Part shown: piece by piece, positions 46,742 to 56,019 of the stretch
Layout of the letters: the number at the start of each line of letters is the position of its first letter
How positions within the stretch are numbered: the first letter of the stretch is position 1
Origin: Pelagibaculum spongiae
Lineage (GTDB): Bacteria > Pseudomonadota > Gammaproteobacteria > Enterobacterales > Pelagibaculaceae
DNA: 64,000 nt
Direction of reading: 5' to 3'
NCBI RefSeq assembly: GCF_003097315.1
Contig: NZ_QDDL01000001.1
Coordinates: 682,001-746,000 of the forward strand
Notes under the pieces: generated by a model
What the model was told of the DNA's origin: nothing
The model's database searches: none
The model's input: only the letters and a program-made list of their open reading frames with translations
Position numbers and translations under genes: made by a program

Positions 46742-47857
46742 ATGATTACTCTAGACAAATTAACCAAAGTTTTTGACACAGAAACTGGCGCAATTACTGC
46801 AGCCGATCACATTTCAATGGAAGTCCCTAGCGGCGAAATCTGCGTGCTTTTAGGTCCTTCTGGCTGCGGCAAAACGACTACTTTGAAAATGGTCAACCGA
46901 ATTATTCCAGCTACTTCTGGCCGAGTATTAATTCATGGTGAAGATACTAGCCAAATGAATACCGTCGATTTACGACGCAACATTGGTTATGTCATTCAAC
47001 AAATCGGTCTGTTTCCAAACATGACCATTGAAGAAAATATTTCTGTTGTTCCCAAATTATTAGGCTGGAAAGCCGAGCGTTATAAAAAACGCGCCAGTGA
47101 ATTACTCGATTTAGTTGCACTCGATCCGGCTATTTTTCTCAAGCGTTATCCCAACGAACTATCAGGCGGCCAGCAGCAGCGGGTTGGTGTAATCAGAGCA
47201 CTGGCAGCTGATCCAAAAGTCATGCTGATGGACGAACCATTTGGTGCTATCGACCCAATTAACCGCGAAGTGATTCAGGATGAATTCCTGAAGATGCAAA
47301 AAGAGCTGAATAAAACCATTTTGTTCGTCAGTCACGATATAGATGAAGCAGTCAAGATGGGTGACAAAGTAGCTATTTTCCGTGAAGGAAAATTAGAACA
47401 ATATTCCAGCCCAGATGATCTGTTAGCTCATCCCGCCAATGATTTTATTGCAGGATTTGTTGGCAATGACCGAACGCTAAAACGACTACAACTGGTTAAT
47501 GCCAGAGAAGTAATGGACAAGAACCCGATTTTTGTCACTTTGGATCAGCCATTAACTGACGCACTGAAATTACTAGAAACCCGTGATTGGGATGCGGTGA
47601 CCGTGGTCAATGGACAACACAAACCCATTGGAATGGTTCGCCGCGAAGTTGCGCAAGCGCGCCGTGGATTATGCCGCGATCACCACGATGGTTTACCGTC
47701 AATGGTTGAACAGTCAGATGATTTACGCTCTGTTGTTTCGCGGCTTTTCCGGGTAGACGCAAACTGGTTGCCAGTTGTTGATCTGCAGGGGCACTTGAAA
47801 GGTGTGATTACCCAACATGGAATCACCCACCATATTGGTGCCACTTACCGCAGTTAA
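46742..47857 (+). CDS. ABC ATPase with C-terminal CBS domains, OpuC/YehX-like
   Basis: 371 residues. Walker A GPSGCGKTTTLK, Q-loop region YVIQQIGLFPNMT, signature LSGGQQQRVGVIRAL and Walker B KVMLMDEPFGAIDP. The C-terminal 110 residues form a CBS pair (VNAREVMDKNPIFVTLDQPL and after), which in this family senses ionic strength. ATP-driven uptake of betaine/choline. Overlap-free; 11 bases after the permease and 15 before the next. Confidence 0.9.
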   Translation: MITLDKLTKVFDTETGAITAADHISMEVPSGEICVLLGPSGCGKTTTLKMVNRIIPATSGRVLIHGEDTSQMNTVDLRRNIGYVIQQIGLFPNMTIEENISVVPKLLGWKAERYKKRASELLDLVALDPAIFLKRYPNELSGGQQQRVGVIRALAADPKVMLMDEPFGAIDPINREVIQDEFLKMQKELNKTILFVSHDIDEAVKMGDKVAIFREGKLEQYSSPDDLLAHPANDFIAGFVGNDRTLKRLQLVNAREVMDKNPIFVTLDQPLTDALKLLETRDWDAVTVVNGQHKPIGMVRREVAQARRGLCRDHHDGLPSMVEQSDDLRSVVSRLFRVDANWLPVVDLQGHLKGVITQHGITHHIGATYRS

Positions 47858-47872
47858 GGCTGGAGAAAATCT

Positions 47873-48610
47873 ATGGATAAAACAGCCTTAAAACGCTACG
47901 GCAGAAATTTGTTTTTGTTACTAATTTTTGGTTTCGGAATATGGGCCGAACGAACAGGTTTCATTGAGGAAATAGCCGAATACCAGGAAGATATTGTTTA
48001 TCTAGCAGGCGAGCATTTATACCTGACTCTAGTATCTGGCGGATTCGCTATTTTAACTGGGATACCAATTGGCATTTTAATGTCTCGGCCGTGGATGGCA
48101 AGAAAAGCAGAAGTTTGCATGCAATTGCTTAATATTGGCGGCACCGTACCCACATTAGCATTGCTCGCACTGGCCATGAGCTTTCTTGGTATAGGTAATA
48201 ACGCTGCAATTTTTGGCTTATGGGTTGCCACCCTTTTGCCCATTGTTCGTAATACCTTCACTGGCCTGTGCTCAGTTCCAGCACATATGAAAGAAGCTGC
48301 CAGCGGCATGGGAATGACAACTAAACAAATGTTATTTCAGGTAGAACTGCCCAATTCTGTGTATGTAATTATGGCGGGTGTTCGTACTGCATTGGCAATC
48401 AATATCGGAACAGCACCACTGGCATTTTTGATCGGCGGCACCAGTTTGGGTGAACTGATTTTTACCGGCATCGCAGTTGATGATCAGGCAATGATGCTGG
48501 CAGGTGCAATTAGCACAGCATTATTAGCAGTGATCATTGATTTTATTCTTGGTATTGCAACCATGTTATTGGTTAGTAAGGGCGTTAACCCATTGCGACA
48601 AAGAGCTTAA
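47873..48610 (+). CDS. ABC permease, second subunit, OpuC/YehY-like
   Basis: 245 residues. Hydrophobic N-terminus (RNLFLLLIFGFGIWAERT) then a binding-protein-dependent permease with six segments and KEAASGMGMT coupling motif. The partner of the ATPase and first permease. A decayed second copy of its C-terminal part lies at 49910-50132. Confidence 0.88.
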   Translation: MDKTALKRYGRNLFLLLIFGFGIWAERTGFIEEIAEYQEDIVYLAGEHLYLTLVSGGFAILTGIPIGILMSRPWMARKAEVCMQLLNIGGTVPTLALLALAMSFLGIGNNAAIFGLWVATLLPIVRNTFTGLCSVPAHMKEAASGMGMTTKQMLFQVELPNSVYVIMAGVRTALAINIGTAPLAFLIGGTSLGELIFTGIAVDDQAMMLAGAISTALLAVIIDFILGIATMLLVSKGVNPLRQRA

Positions 48611-48657
48611 CAAGCCGCATTAATTAGTCAAAATCAGATAGCAAGAAATAGATTCTT

Positions 48658-48773
48658 TCATACTGCTTTAGATGGAATTTTTAGCAGCAACATTAAAGGA
48701 ATAAACAACAGTTTTTTGTGACCAAATTATTCAATTACAGCATTTGATCACAGATCGATCGGAGGAGAATTAA
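48658..48773 (+). repeat. repeated leader 1 of the binding-protein genes
   Basis: The 116 bases before the first binding-protein gene share TTCATACTGCT, GCAGCAAYATTAAAGGAATAA, and GATYGATC elements with 50187-50290 and 51263-51366. This copy alone has a strong GGAGGAG Shine-Dalgarno. Confidence 0.6.
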
Positions 48774-49661
48774 ATGTCCATTAAAGCCAAATTATTCGGA
48801 CTGATTGCAATTGCCATCACCAGCTTTACTTTTTCAGCCCAAGCCGCTGAACTGGTAGTGGGGGGTAAGGGCTACACTGAACAATTAATCCTAGCATCTT
48901 TGACTGAACAGCTACTGGCTGGCAAGGGTTACGACGTAGACAAGAAAGATGGCATGGGCTCAAACGTTCTGCGCAAAGCACAACTAAGCAAGCAAATTGA
49001 TTTGTACTGGGAATATACCGGCACATCTCTAACAACCTACAACAAAATCAAAGAAAAAATGAGCCATCAGCAGGCTTATGACACAGTCAAAAGACTTGAT
49101 GGCGAGAAAGGCATTGTCTGGTTGAACCCATCTAAAGCAAATAACACTTTTGCTTTAGCAGTTCGTAGCGATGACCCAAAATTTTCAGATATCGAAACAT
49201 TAAGTGACCTGGCCACCATGGTAAATGCTGGCAATCGGCTTAAATTAGCCTCAGGCGTAGAATTTCCAGTTCGCCCTGACGGCTTAAAGCCAATGCAAAA
49301 GGTCTATGGTTTTAAATTCAAGCGCTCTGATGTCAAAAAAATGGATGATGGCTTAACCTATCAAGCATTGAAGCTGAAAGAAGTTGACGTTGCCTTGGTA
49401 TATTCTACTGACGGTCGAATCGGCGCCTTTAATTTCAAAGTACTTAAAGACGACAAAGGTTTTTTCCCAGATTACGCCATCGTTCCAGTCATTCGTGAAG
49501 ATACCCTTACTAAGCACCCAAAAGTCGGCGAACTTCTAAACCAACTTTCTGCAAAATTGAATGACCAAACTATGTCTAACTTGAACGCTCAGGTAGACGT
49601 AGAGAAAAAATCAATTGAAACAGTGGCTGCTGAATTCCTGAAAAACCAAGGCTTAATTTAA
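48774..49661 (+). CDS. periplasmic choline/betaine-binding protein, OpuAC/YehZ-like, copy 1
   Basis: 295 residues with a signal peptide ending SAQAAE. The mature start ELVVGGKGYTEQLIL is typical of OpuAC-type binding proteins. VWLNPSKANNTFALAVR, FKFKRSDVKKMDDGLTYQAL and DGRIGAFNFK form the ligand domains. Highest-quality ribosome-binding site of the three copies. It ends with FLKNQGLI. Probably the main supplier of the transporter. Confidence 0.85.
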   Translation: MSIKAKLFGLIAIAITSFTFSAQAAELVVGGKGYTEQLILASLTEQLLAGKGYDVDKKDGMGSNVLRKAQLSKQIDLYWEYTGTSLTTYNKIKEKMSHQQAYDTVKRLDGEKGIVWLNPSKANNTFALAVRSDDPKFSDIETLSDLATMVNAGNRLKLASGVEFPVRPDGLKPMQKVYGFKFKRSDVKKMDDGLTYQALKLKEVDVALVYSTDGRIGAFNFKVLKDDKGFFPDYAIVPVIREDTLTKHPKVGELLNQLSAKLNDQTMSNLNAQVDVEKKSIETVAAEFLKNQGLI

Positions 49662-49689
49662 TAGCTTTGTTTAATCACCAGTGAGTAAT

Positions 49690-49722
49690 TTTAGAAGCGA
49701 CGATCACTTTCGTCGCTTCTAA
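49690..49722 (+). terminator. hairpin after binding-protein 1
   Basis: TTAGAAGCGACGA / CGTCGCTTCTAA, about 12 base pairs, 30 bases after the stop. No T-run but strong stem; a similar hairpin follows copy 2. Confidence 0.6.
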
Positions 49723-49909
49723 TGCTATATTAGGCAACTTGCTTACCCACATGATGCTCACAAAAGAGCCAAGCAAGGTTTCAATCTACTGCAACGCCCT
49801 TCATACCTGTTCTAGGTATCTGGCAGATTAGCAGTTTCAACCGGCATATCATTTAGTTCTTTGATATCTCTGCCGTGAATCACCTAAAGATCCATAGTTT
49901 CCATCTAAA

Positions 49910-50132
49910 GATTTAATATTGGCACTACCGGCTCGGGCATTAAGCTTTATTGGCATCACTATTCGTGTCGCAATTTTTGGCTTATCACCTGCCATCCTTT
50001 TGCCAATTGTTCGCAATATCGCCTTCATCAGTTGATGCTCATCGCTTCAAGATATTCATGCCATATGTCGGACCGCTTAGCCTCGCGCTTCTGATTAACA
50101 AACGCATCAACCCAATGCTCTAAAGACGCATA
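49910..50132 (+). pseudogene. decayed remnant of the ABC permease gene
   Basis: TTAATATTGGC, CGCAATTTTTGGCTTA and TTTTGCCAATTGTTCGCAAT match the permease at about 48130-48260. A short end L-L-I-N-K-R-I-N-P-M-L-stop aligns with its C-terminus L-L-V-S-K-G-V-N-P-L-R. Multiple deletions and stops. It shows that binding-protein copy 2 arose with a copy of the preceding permease. Confidence 0.7.
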
Positions 50133-50186
50133 GCAAACCTACAAATGATCATAAGTAGACTAAAAAAATAATAACAACTTACAAAT

Positions 50187-50290
50187 TCATACTGCTCCAA
50201 ATGGAATTGACGGCAGCAATATTAAAGGAATAAGCAACCGTTTTATCTGTGGCCAAACCATGTGCTTACAGATTGATCAGAGAATAATAA
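50187..50290 (+). repeat. repeated leader 2
   Basis: Same leader as 48658-48773 and 51263-51366, with the Shine-Dalgarno reduced to CAGAGAAT. Confidence 0.6.
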
Positions 50291-51178
50291 ATGTCGATTA
50301 AAAACAAATTGTTGGGACTGACAGCAGTTATCATCAGCAGTTTTATGTTTTCAGCCCAAGCCGCCGAATTGGTAGTGGGTGGTAAAGGCTTTACTGAACA
50401 GTTGATCTTGGCATCAATGACTGAACAGCTTTTAACCGCTAAAGGCTACGATGTCGACAGGCGCGACGGAATGCCTTCAAGTGTGCTGCGCAAGGCGCAT
50501 TTAAACAAGCAAGTGGATTTATACTGGGAATACACCGGCACATCTTTGCGTACTTTCCACAAAATCAAAGATAAAATGACCCGCCAACAAGCTTATGACA
50601 CCGTCAAAAAACTGGATGGTGAAAAAGGCATTGTTTGGCTCAACCCATCCAAAGCCAACAATACCTATGCATTGGCAGTTCGCAAGGACGATCCAAATCT
50701 GGCAGACATAAAATCAATAAGCGATATGTCCGCCATGATGAAAACGGGTAAAAGATTGGTACTTGGAAGCTCTAGCACCTTCCCAGTTCGTGCTGATGGT
50801 TTAAAACCACTACAAAAAGTCTACGATTTTAAATTCAAACGCTCCGATATTATAAAAATGGATGACGGTCTGACTTACCAGGCACTGAAATTAGAAAAAG
50901 TTGATATTGCTGTAGTATTTTCTACCGACGGCCGTATTGGCGCATTTAACTTTAGAATTCTTACCGATGATAAAAACTTTTTCCCAGATTATTCAATGGT
51001 GCCGATCATTAGTGCAGACATTCTAGAGAAGCATCCAAAAGTGGGTGAGCTATTAAATCAACTTTCTGAAAAATTCGATGACACAGTCATTTCAAACCTG
51101 AATGCTCAGGTAGACGTTGAAAAGAAATCAATTGAGCGGGTAGCAACTGAATTCCTGAAAAAACAGGGTCTAATTTAG
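50291..51178 (+). CDS. periplasmic choline/betaine-binding protein, copy 2
   Basis: 295 residues, same length and domain order as copy 1, with the signal peptide ending SAQAAE. It is closer to copy 3 than to copy 1 in its leader. Substitutions cluster in LVLGSSSTFPVRADG and the ligand region, so the ligand range may differ. Reduced ribosome-binding site. Its stop is followed by a GTAAAGGCGACGA / TCGTCGCCTTTAC hairpin. Confidence 0.82.
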   Translation: MSIKNKLLGLTAVIISSFMFSAQAAELVVGGKGFTEQLILASMTEQLLTAKGYDVDRRDGMPSSVLRKAHLNKQVDLYWEYTGTSLRTFHKIKDKMTRQQAYDTVKKLDGEKGIVWLNPSKANNTYALAVRKDDPNLADIKSISDMSAMMKTGKRLVLGSSSTFPVRADGLKPLQKVYDFKFKRSDIIKMDDGLTYQALKLEKVDIAVVFSTDGRIGAFNFRILTDDKNFFPDYSMVPIISADILEKHPKVGELLNQLSEKFDDTVISNLNAQVDVEKKSIERVATEFLKKQGLI

Positions 51179-51206
51179 CATAATTCAGTCACCAATAGAT
51201 AACATT

Positions 51207-51237
51207 GTAAAGGCGACGATAATTTCGTCGCCTTTAC
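51207..51237 (+). terminator. hairpin after binding-protein 2
   Basis: GTAAAGGCGACGA / TCGTCGCCTTTAC, a 13-base perfect stem with a 5-base loop, no clear T-run. Confidence 0.6.
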
Positions 51238-51262
51238 TAATTTAGTAGCATTATCTACCAAC

Positions 51263-51366
51263 CCATACTGCTTCAAATGGAATTGACGGCAGCAATATTA
51301 AAGGAATAAACAACCAGTTTTTCTGTGGAAAAAACATGTATCCACGGATTGATCCGAGAACAATAA
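51263..51366 (+). repeat. repeated leader 3
   Basis: Same leader sequence again, before binding-protein 3, with the Shine-Dalgarno further reduced to CCGAGAAC. Confidence 0.6.
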
Positions 51367-52254
51367 ATGTCAATTAAAACCAAATTATTGGGGCTAACAG
51401 CAGTTGTCATCAGCAGTTTTATTTTTTCAGCTCAAGCTGCTGAATTAGTAGTAGGTGGCAAGGGTTATACTGAACAATTACTGTTAGCGTCTATGACGGA
51501 ACAACTTTTGGCTGACAGAGGTTACGATGTAGAAAAACTCGATGGCATGGGTTCTATGGTACTGCGTAAGGCACAATTAAATAAGCAAGTTGATATGTAC
51601 TGGGAATATACCGGCACATCTTTGCGCAACTATCATAAAATTAAAGACAAAATGAGCAAGCAGCAAGCTTATGACACAGTAAAAAAGCTAGACCTGCAGC
51701 AAGGGCTTGTCTGGTTAAATCCATCCAAAGCCAATAACACTTATGCTTTAGCAATTCGTAATGACGACCCTAATCTAACCGATATTAAATCCTTAAGTGA
51801 TATGGCTGCAATGATTCGCGATGGTAAGCGTTTAAAATTTGCAACGGATATTTTGTTCCCTGTTTTACAAGATGGATTAAAACCATTTCAAAAAACCTAT
51901 GGGTTCAAGTTCAAGCGTTTGGACGTTAAAAAAATGGAAGCCGGACTGACCTATCAGGCATTGAAGTTAAAGGATGTCGATATTGCCTTAGTATATTCTA
52001 CCGACGGTCGCATTGGTGCATTCAACTTTCGCATACTGAAAGATGATAAAAGTTTTTTCCCAGATTACTCGATTGTTCCAGTCATCCGAAAAGATACCCT
52101 TGCCAAACACCCAAAAATCGGTGAATTATTGAATCAACTTTCCGCCAAGTTAAATGATCAGTCTATATCTAACCTCAACGCTCAAGTAGACGTAGATAAA
52201 AAATCAATTGAAAATGTTGCTGCTGTATTCCTGAAAAAACAGGGTTTGATTTAA
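51367..52254 (+). CDS. periplasmic choline/betaine-binding protein, copy 3
   Basis: 295 residues, signal peptide ending SAQAAE, same domain order. KFATDILFPVLQDGLKP replaces the VRxDG region of copies 1 and 2, a change in the ligand-facing segment. All three copies can in principle share one permease pair. No permease or ATPase gene lies next to copies 2 and 3. Confidence 0.82.
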   Translation: MSIKTKLLGLTAVVISSFIFSAQAAELVVGGKGYTEQLLLASMTEQLLADRGYDVEKLDGMGSMVLRKAQLNKQVDMYWEYTGTSLRNYHKIKDKMSKQQAYDTVKKLDLQQGLVWLNPSKANNTYALAIRNDDPNLTDIKSLSDMAAMIRDGKRLKFATDILFPVLQDGLKPFQKTYGFKFKRLDVKKMEAGLTYQALKLKDVDIALVYSTDGRIGAFNFRILKDDKSFFPDYSIVPVIRKDTLAKHPKIGELLNQLSAKLNDQSISNLNAQVDVDKKSIENVAAVFLKKQGLI

Positions 52255-52270
52255 TAATCAGCTTTAAGAT

Positions 52271-52330
52271 GGTTTGATAGACCTAAGTGCAATCAGTCGA
52301 TGTCCGATTACACCTGTGGTTTATCAAACC
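52271..52330. terminator. hairpin after binding-protein 3
   Basis: GGTTTGATAGACC and GGTTTATCAAACC flank an inner stem GTGCAATC / GATTACAC, a long imperfect hairpin. No T-run. Confidence 0.5.
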
Positions 52331-52375
52331 TCATCCTTCTGCAAAAAAACCAACTGACGAGATTAGGTTTGATTC

Positions 52376-52384
52376 TGTTATAAT
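52376..52384 (+). promoter_or_regulatory. extended -10 promoter
   Basis: TGTTATAAT is an extended -10 element (TGnTATAAT) about 100 bases upstream of the DUF2986 gene. The -35 region is weak. A perfect GCAGCACC / GGTGCTGC hairpin at 52407-52431 lies in the predicted 5' UTR. Confidence 0.55.
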
Positions 52385-52483
52385 CTCTGCCGCAGGCGAC
52401 CAATCGCAGCACCAAACACCCATGGTGCTGCTGGGTATGCCTCAATATTAATCAAAAAACCAATTGATCAAGAGATAAATACT

Positions 52484-52702
52484 GTGAGCCGCAAGAACAA
52501 GATTACCGCTAAAGTCAAAGCCAGAATTAAAAAAACCAATTTGAAAAACAACATGTCGAAAAAGCCTCGTTATGTTTCTATAGCCGAGCGCGCTCAGCTT
52601 GCAACTGAGGCTGTACCGTCCACAGAAAAACTAAACCAAGCAACAGATAATCATCAGCCAGCTATCGATTCAACTCCAGATAAAAAAACAGCAACCGAAT
52701 AA
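52484..52702 (+). CDS. DUF2986-like small basic protein
   Basis: 72 residues from a GTG start. Lys-rich N-terminal part with KPRYVSIAERAQL, the core of DUF2986 proteins, then a Thr/Pro/Asp-rich tail. Function unknown; a ribosome- or nucleic-acid-associated role is a guess. Followed after 9 bases by the YgjP-like gene. Confidence 0.7.
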   Translation: MSRKNKITAKVKARIKKTNLKNNMSKKPRYVSIAERAQLATEAVPSTEKLNQATDNHQPAIDSTPDKKTATE

Positions 52703-52711
52703 TTCAAGACT

Positions 52712-53236
52712 ATGACTCAATCATCTGAAAATATTCATCAGCTGCGCTATTTGCAAGGTTACCCAGATTCATTGCTGGCTCAAACTCAGCGACTGCTGCA
52801 GCAACAGAAACTGGCAAAAACACTGCGTGGCCGCTATCCACAAACGCATCAAATCAAATCACCTAAGGCGTTATATGACTTTACACTGGAGATAAAAAAC
52901 CAGTTTATGCGTAAATCAGCGCCCCTTAGCAAAGTGATTTATGACGATAAGATAAAAGCAGTGGAACATGCTCTTGGCCTACACAGCCAAATTTCTCGGC
53001 TACACGGCGGTAAATTAAAAGCTAAAAATGAAATTCGGATCGCATCGATATTTAAAAATGCACCGGAAGATTTTTTAAGAATGATCGTGGTGCATGAGCT
53101 GGCGCATTTTAAAGAAAAAGAGCACAACAAGGCATTTTATAAGCTTTGCTTGCATATGGAACCCGATTATTATCAACTTGAATTCGATATGCGGTTATAT
53201 TTAACCTGCTTAGAAATTGAAGGCAATATTTATTAG
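52712..53236 (+). CDS. YgjP-like M48-type metallopeptidase
   Basis: 174 residues. VVHELAHFKEKEHNKAFY contains HELAH, the HExxH zinc motif, with a third His ligand (EHNKAFY) nearby, typical of YgjP-like metallopeptidase-domain proteins. Cytosolic, no signal peptide. Substrate unknown. Preceded closely by the DUF2986 gene. Confidence 0.8.
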   Translation: MTQSSENIHQLRYLQGYPDSLLAQTQRLLQQQKLAKTLRGRYPQTHQIKSPKALYDFTLEIKNQFMRKSAPLSKVIYDDKIKAVEHALGLHSQISRLHGGKLKAKNEIRIASIFKNAPEDFLRMIVVHELAHFKEKEHNKAFYKLCLHMEPDYYQLEFDMRLYLTCLEIEGNIY

Positions 53237-53241
53237 CGGTT

Positions 53242-53280
53242 AAAAAAAAGCCCGCCACCAAATGGGTGACAGGCTAAAAA
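53242..53280 (-). terminator. intrinsic terminator of the DUF2589 operon
   Basis: On the minus strand AGCCTGTCACC pairs with GGTGGCGGGCT (11 pairs with wobbles), followed by eight T. It closes the minus-strand operon 54993-53305. Confidence 0.8.
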
Positions 53281-53304
53281 CTAAGGTTAAATACTGCTAA
53301 ATAG

Positions 53305-53625
53305 CTACTGCAATTTACTCATCACCACATCCGGTATTTCAGGTTGTGATGGTTTTTTAGGGCCTTCATCAACCCATATAGGCTTTCGCTTAAAGCCTAT
53401 ATGATACACCGTATGCTGGACGATGATTTGCTGGTCACTTCTTTGGATTACAACCAATCCTTTTTCGGTACCAACCAACTGACCGCGCCCTTCAGATAAG
53501 CAACGGTTGATGAAATCCATTTGTGCATCGATCTCGCTTTGCGCCGGAATACGGTCGGTTCTGGTTGGCCCAACCACTGCACGCTGGATAAAGCTGACTT
53601 CTCCGATTCCAAATTTTTCAGCCAT
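53305..53625 (-). CDS. hypothetical protein, last gene of DUF2589 operon
   Basis: 106 residues, MAEKFGIGEVSFIQRAVV at the start. A globular alpha/beta pattern with a conserved-looking GTEKGLVVIQRSD strand, then a Pro-rich tail. The ribosome-binding site is weak. By position it belongs to the DUF2589 operon; family unknown. Confidence 0.6.
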   Translation of the reverse strand: MAEKFGIGEVSFIQRAVVGPTRTDRIPAQSEIDAQMDFINRCLSEGRGQLVGTEKGLVVIQRSDQQIIVQHTVYHIGFKRKPIWVDEGPKKPSQPEIPDVVMSKLQ

Positions 53626-53701
53626 GAGTAAAGTACTTCTATTTTTTGATAACGATTATCACGATAAATCATTTGCCGATAGATTTCTTTACCACAACGG
53701 C

Positions 53702-54346
53702 TTAATTCTTTTTCGCTGGCGCCTTACCGTTTCCCGATGAACCATTCAATGCAGAAGTTTCACCGGTCTGCTCATTATAAGTTTGATTACTTTCAATTTT
53801 TCTTGGCTCACAGGCAGTGATCAAATGATCGAGAATTCTCATCAAACCTTCAGGCGCATCCATTTGCTTGGCATGAACTCGCACATCATATTTGGCACTG
53901 TTATCAGTTTTTCGAGTGGATTCTTTATGCGAGCTGACCGAACCACTAATTTTTACCGAGAACGGTCCCCAACCAGCTTTGGCTGAAAACGAACCCTTAG
54001 CATCTTGAGATGATTTATCTTCAGTACTATTTTTAACTTCCATATTGAATCGAATATCAACTTCATCTACTAACAACGCTGGAATCGGCACAATGGCCAA
54101 TACAGGTGCAGAGATTGAAATAGTCTCTTCAATGATTTCACCCGTTGGCATAGTCGCCGGGCGGGTTGCGATAAAGTCGATAGTACGAGTAGAAAAATTA
54201 CCGTTACCGTCATCAATCAAGCCAATTTCATTGATAAAATCAGCTTCCGCTTTAGCCAACTGCACTTGCGCATTACACGCTGCTTGCAGTGGACCACCGA
54301 TCAGCGACTCCATAGGTAGTCCGTTAAATTGACTGGCAATAGACAT
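53702..54346 (-). CDS. DUF2589 family protein
   Basis: 214 residues from the ATG at 54346, which has AAGGA upstream; a GTG at 54352 is too close to it. The DUF2589 pattern is SAPVLAIVPIPALLVDEVDIRFNMEVK in the middle and SAKAGWGPFSVKISGSVS. No signal peptide. The tail is Gly/Asn/Lys-rich. Function unknown; these genes commonly occur in small operons with other DUF2589 members, as here. Confidence 0.75.
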   Translation of the reverse strand: MSIASQFNGLPMESLIGGPLQAACNAQVQLAKAEADFINEIGLIDDGNGNFSTRTIDFIATRPATMPTGEIIEETISISAPVLAIVPIPALLVDEVDIRFNMEVKNSTEDKSSQDAKGSFSAKAGWGPFSVKISGSVSSHKESTRKTDNSAKYDVRVHAKQMDAPEGLMRILDHLITACEPRKIESNQTYNEQTGETSALNGSSGNGKAPAKKN

Positions 54347-54405
54347 AATCACATTCCTTGGTTTTTCGTCTTACAGCTAGAAGTTATGCAGAGCCATTAA
54401 CTGCA

Positions 54406-54993
54406 TCAGGTCTCTACATTCTTAACGAGACTTTGCTCCAACCTAGCGATCACTTCAGGAGGTTCAGTCCCTTCAAACTTAATTCTCATCTTTGCGGTTT
54501 GTTTATGATCTGTACCAAAAAAAGAACCCTTACCGGTAATTTGCAGCCGTCTCAATTTGTCACTCACCATCGATCTTTTAGAAACCCTGCGTGACAATTT
54601 GTTTTTGAGCTGTTGCTTATCCCACTCTTCATCAGTCATCAATGAAGTGCGTACTTCATCCTTTTCCCAATCTTCTTCATCGATCAGCAAATTACCTATA
54701 GGGACTTCCATCTCCATTTCTAGTTCTTTAATAATCAGAGAATTTTGCGGCACCAGAGTTATTTTAGGCACATTTACCTGAACATAGGACGGAATCTCTT
54801 CGCCTTGATCATTTTTTTCACCCGCCCTAGGATGAGGGTTTGGTAACTGTAATGGTATTGTGATGGGCTTGCCATCTTCACCAAAGTATTCGGCGATTTG
54901 CCGCGAGTGTTGATCTTCAGCGACTTCTTGCGCTTCCATAATTGCAAACTGCAACGCCTGCAACAGTTCATTGACTGTAAAACCGTTGGCCAT
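54406..54993 (-). CDS. DUF2589-like protein, first gene of operon
   Basis: 195 residues. N-terminal helix (FTVNELLQALQFAIMEAQEV) like the adjacent family member, then a beta-rich segment with LVPQNSLIIKELEMEMEVP, which aligns with the inner-strand pattern of the DUF2589 protein next to it. AGAGGACG precedes the start. Probably a partner of the second protein. Confidence 0.65.
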   Translation of the reverse strand: MANGFTVNELLQALQFAIMEAQEVAEDQHSRQIAEYFGEDGKPITIPLQLPNPHPRAGEKNDQGEEIPSYVQVNVPKITLVPQNSLIIKELEMEMEVPIGNLLIDEEDWEKDEVRTSLMTDEEWDKQQLKNKLSRRVSKRSMVSDKLRRLQITGKGSFFGTDHKQTAKMRIKFEGTEPPEVIARLEQSLVKNVET

Positions 54994-55381
54994 TGATTAC
55001 GTCCTCTGTAAAACACAATGTAATTAACAAACTTTGAAACGTCAATCGATAGTAACAGCTGATTATTCAAAGACAACAGCCATAAATCATATGAATTTTT
55101 AATGATATAGTAGCAAGTTAAAAATGCTCACTTGATAAGAATGAGTGCAATTTCTACTCAAATTTATTGCTACAAAACAGCTCTGGATTTCTAAAAAAAA
55201 TCGCTACTCAGACCAGCCTGGAACTATCAGCCTCTGCCTAGAGATATTTCTAACGCCAGCTAAATACTCCATACCAAAGTCGTTGGTTTATCACTTGCAA
55301 TTAAGAATCATCGATACCAAGAACCCCCTATTAATCGTTGCATTTATTCTTGCACTATTAATTAGATATGGCACATATAAA

Positions 55382-55503
55382 CCCGGGTGCGCCACAGGCT
55401 TACCCAGGCTACGAGAACCAATTTATTTTAATAAATAGAATCATGATGTTTAAATTAATGCCGAATTAAAGTAGGTTGGGTAAGCCTTAAGGCGCACCCA
55501 ACA
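55382..55503. repeat. dispersed inverted-repeat element, copy C (complete)
   Basis: Arms 55382-55413 and 55471-55503, with the same flanks (CATATAAACCCGGGTGCGCC and GTAGGTTGGGTAAGCC) as copy A, spaced 58 bases apart. Confidence 0.7.
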
Positions 55504-55607
55504 ATATTAGCGTCTTAGAGCATCATATTATTCGAATACTTATGCAACGATTAATACAATGTCGAGAGAACGCTATAGGCGGGATTAACCGATTTTAAGC
55601 TACCTGG

Positions 55608-55720
55608 TAGCCTGGGTAAGCTTCAAGCGCACTCGGGTTTTCTAGAGTGTTTTATATGTTCCGAATCCCCGAGGCAATCTAAGCTTACCCAAGTTACGGA
55701 ACCCAATTGGTTTCAGAATA
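55608..55720. repeat. dispersed inverted-repeat element, copy D (degenerate)
   Basis: Arms TAGCCTGGGTAAGCTTCAAG at about 55608 and TAAGCTTACCCAAGTTACGG at about 55680 with the AACCCAATTGGTTT tail; inverted order and many changes relative to copy C. Confidence 0.6.
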
Positions 55721-56019
55721 AATACCGATATTAGCAAGCTTATTTTCATGTCGATAACTAGCAAACGAATCAAATAATAGGTTGCAGCGTTCTATGAGTT
55801 AGTGAATTGGTCAACTAGTAAATTTATGTACTAGTTAACTATTTACAAGAGTTGTTCTAATACCCTGCGAGTTTTCTAGCAACCAGATGCCGATAGACGA
55901 TCGTCGAACCTCCCAATCAACCTTTTATTCAGGCTTTAGCTTAAAGCGAAATCACTCAATGGTTTGCGGTGATAAACTGACGACAACTGATTCTTTATAT
56001 TGCCAAAACCAAACTCTCA

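Larger units (their letters stand above)
54994..56019. other. 1-kb intergenic region with dispersed repeats
   Basis: Contains repeat copies C (55382-55503) and D (55608-55720). No gene was found: the frames on the + strand around 55145-55438 run through repeat C and lack ribosome-binding sites. The last 250 bases before the SWIM gene show nothing else I can identify. Confidence 0.6.

Noticed and set aside
55145-55438. 97-residue plus-strand frame
   Set aside because: It runs through repeat copy C and has no start signal.
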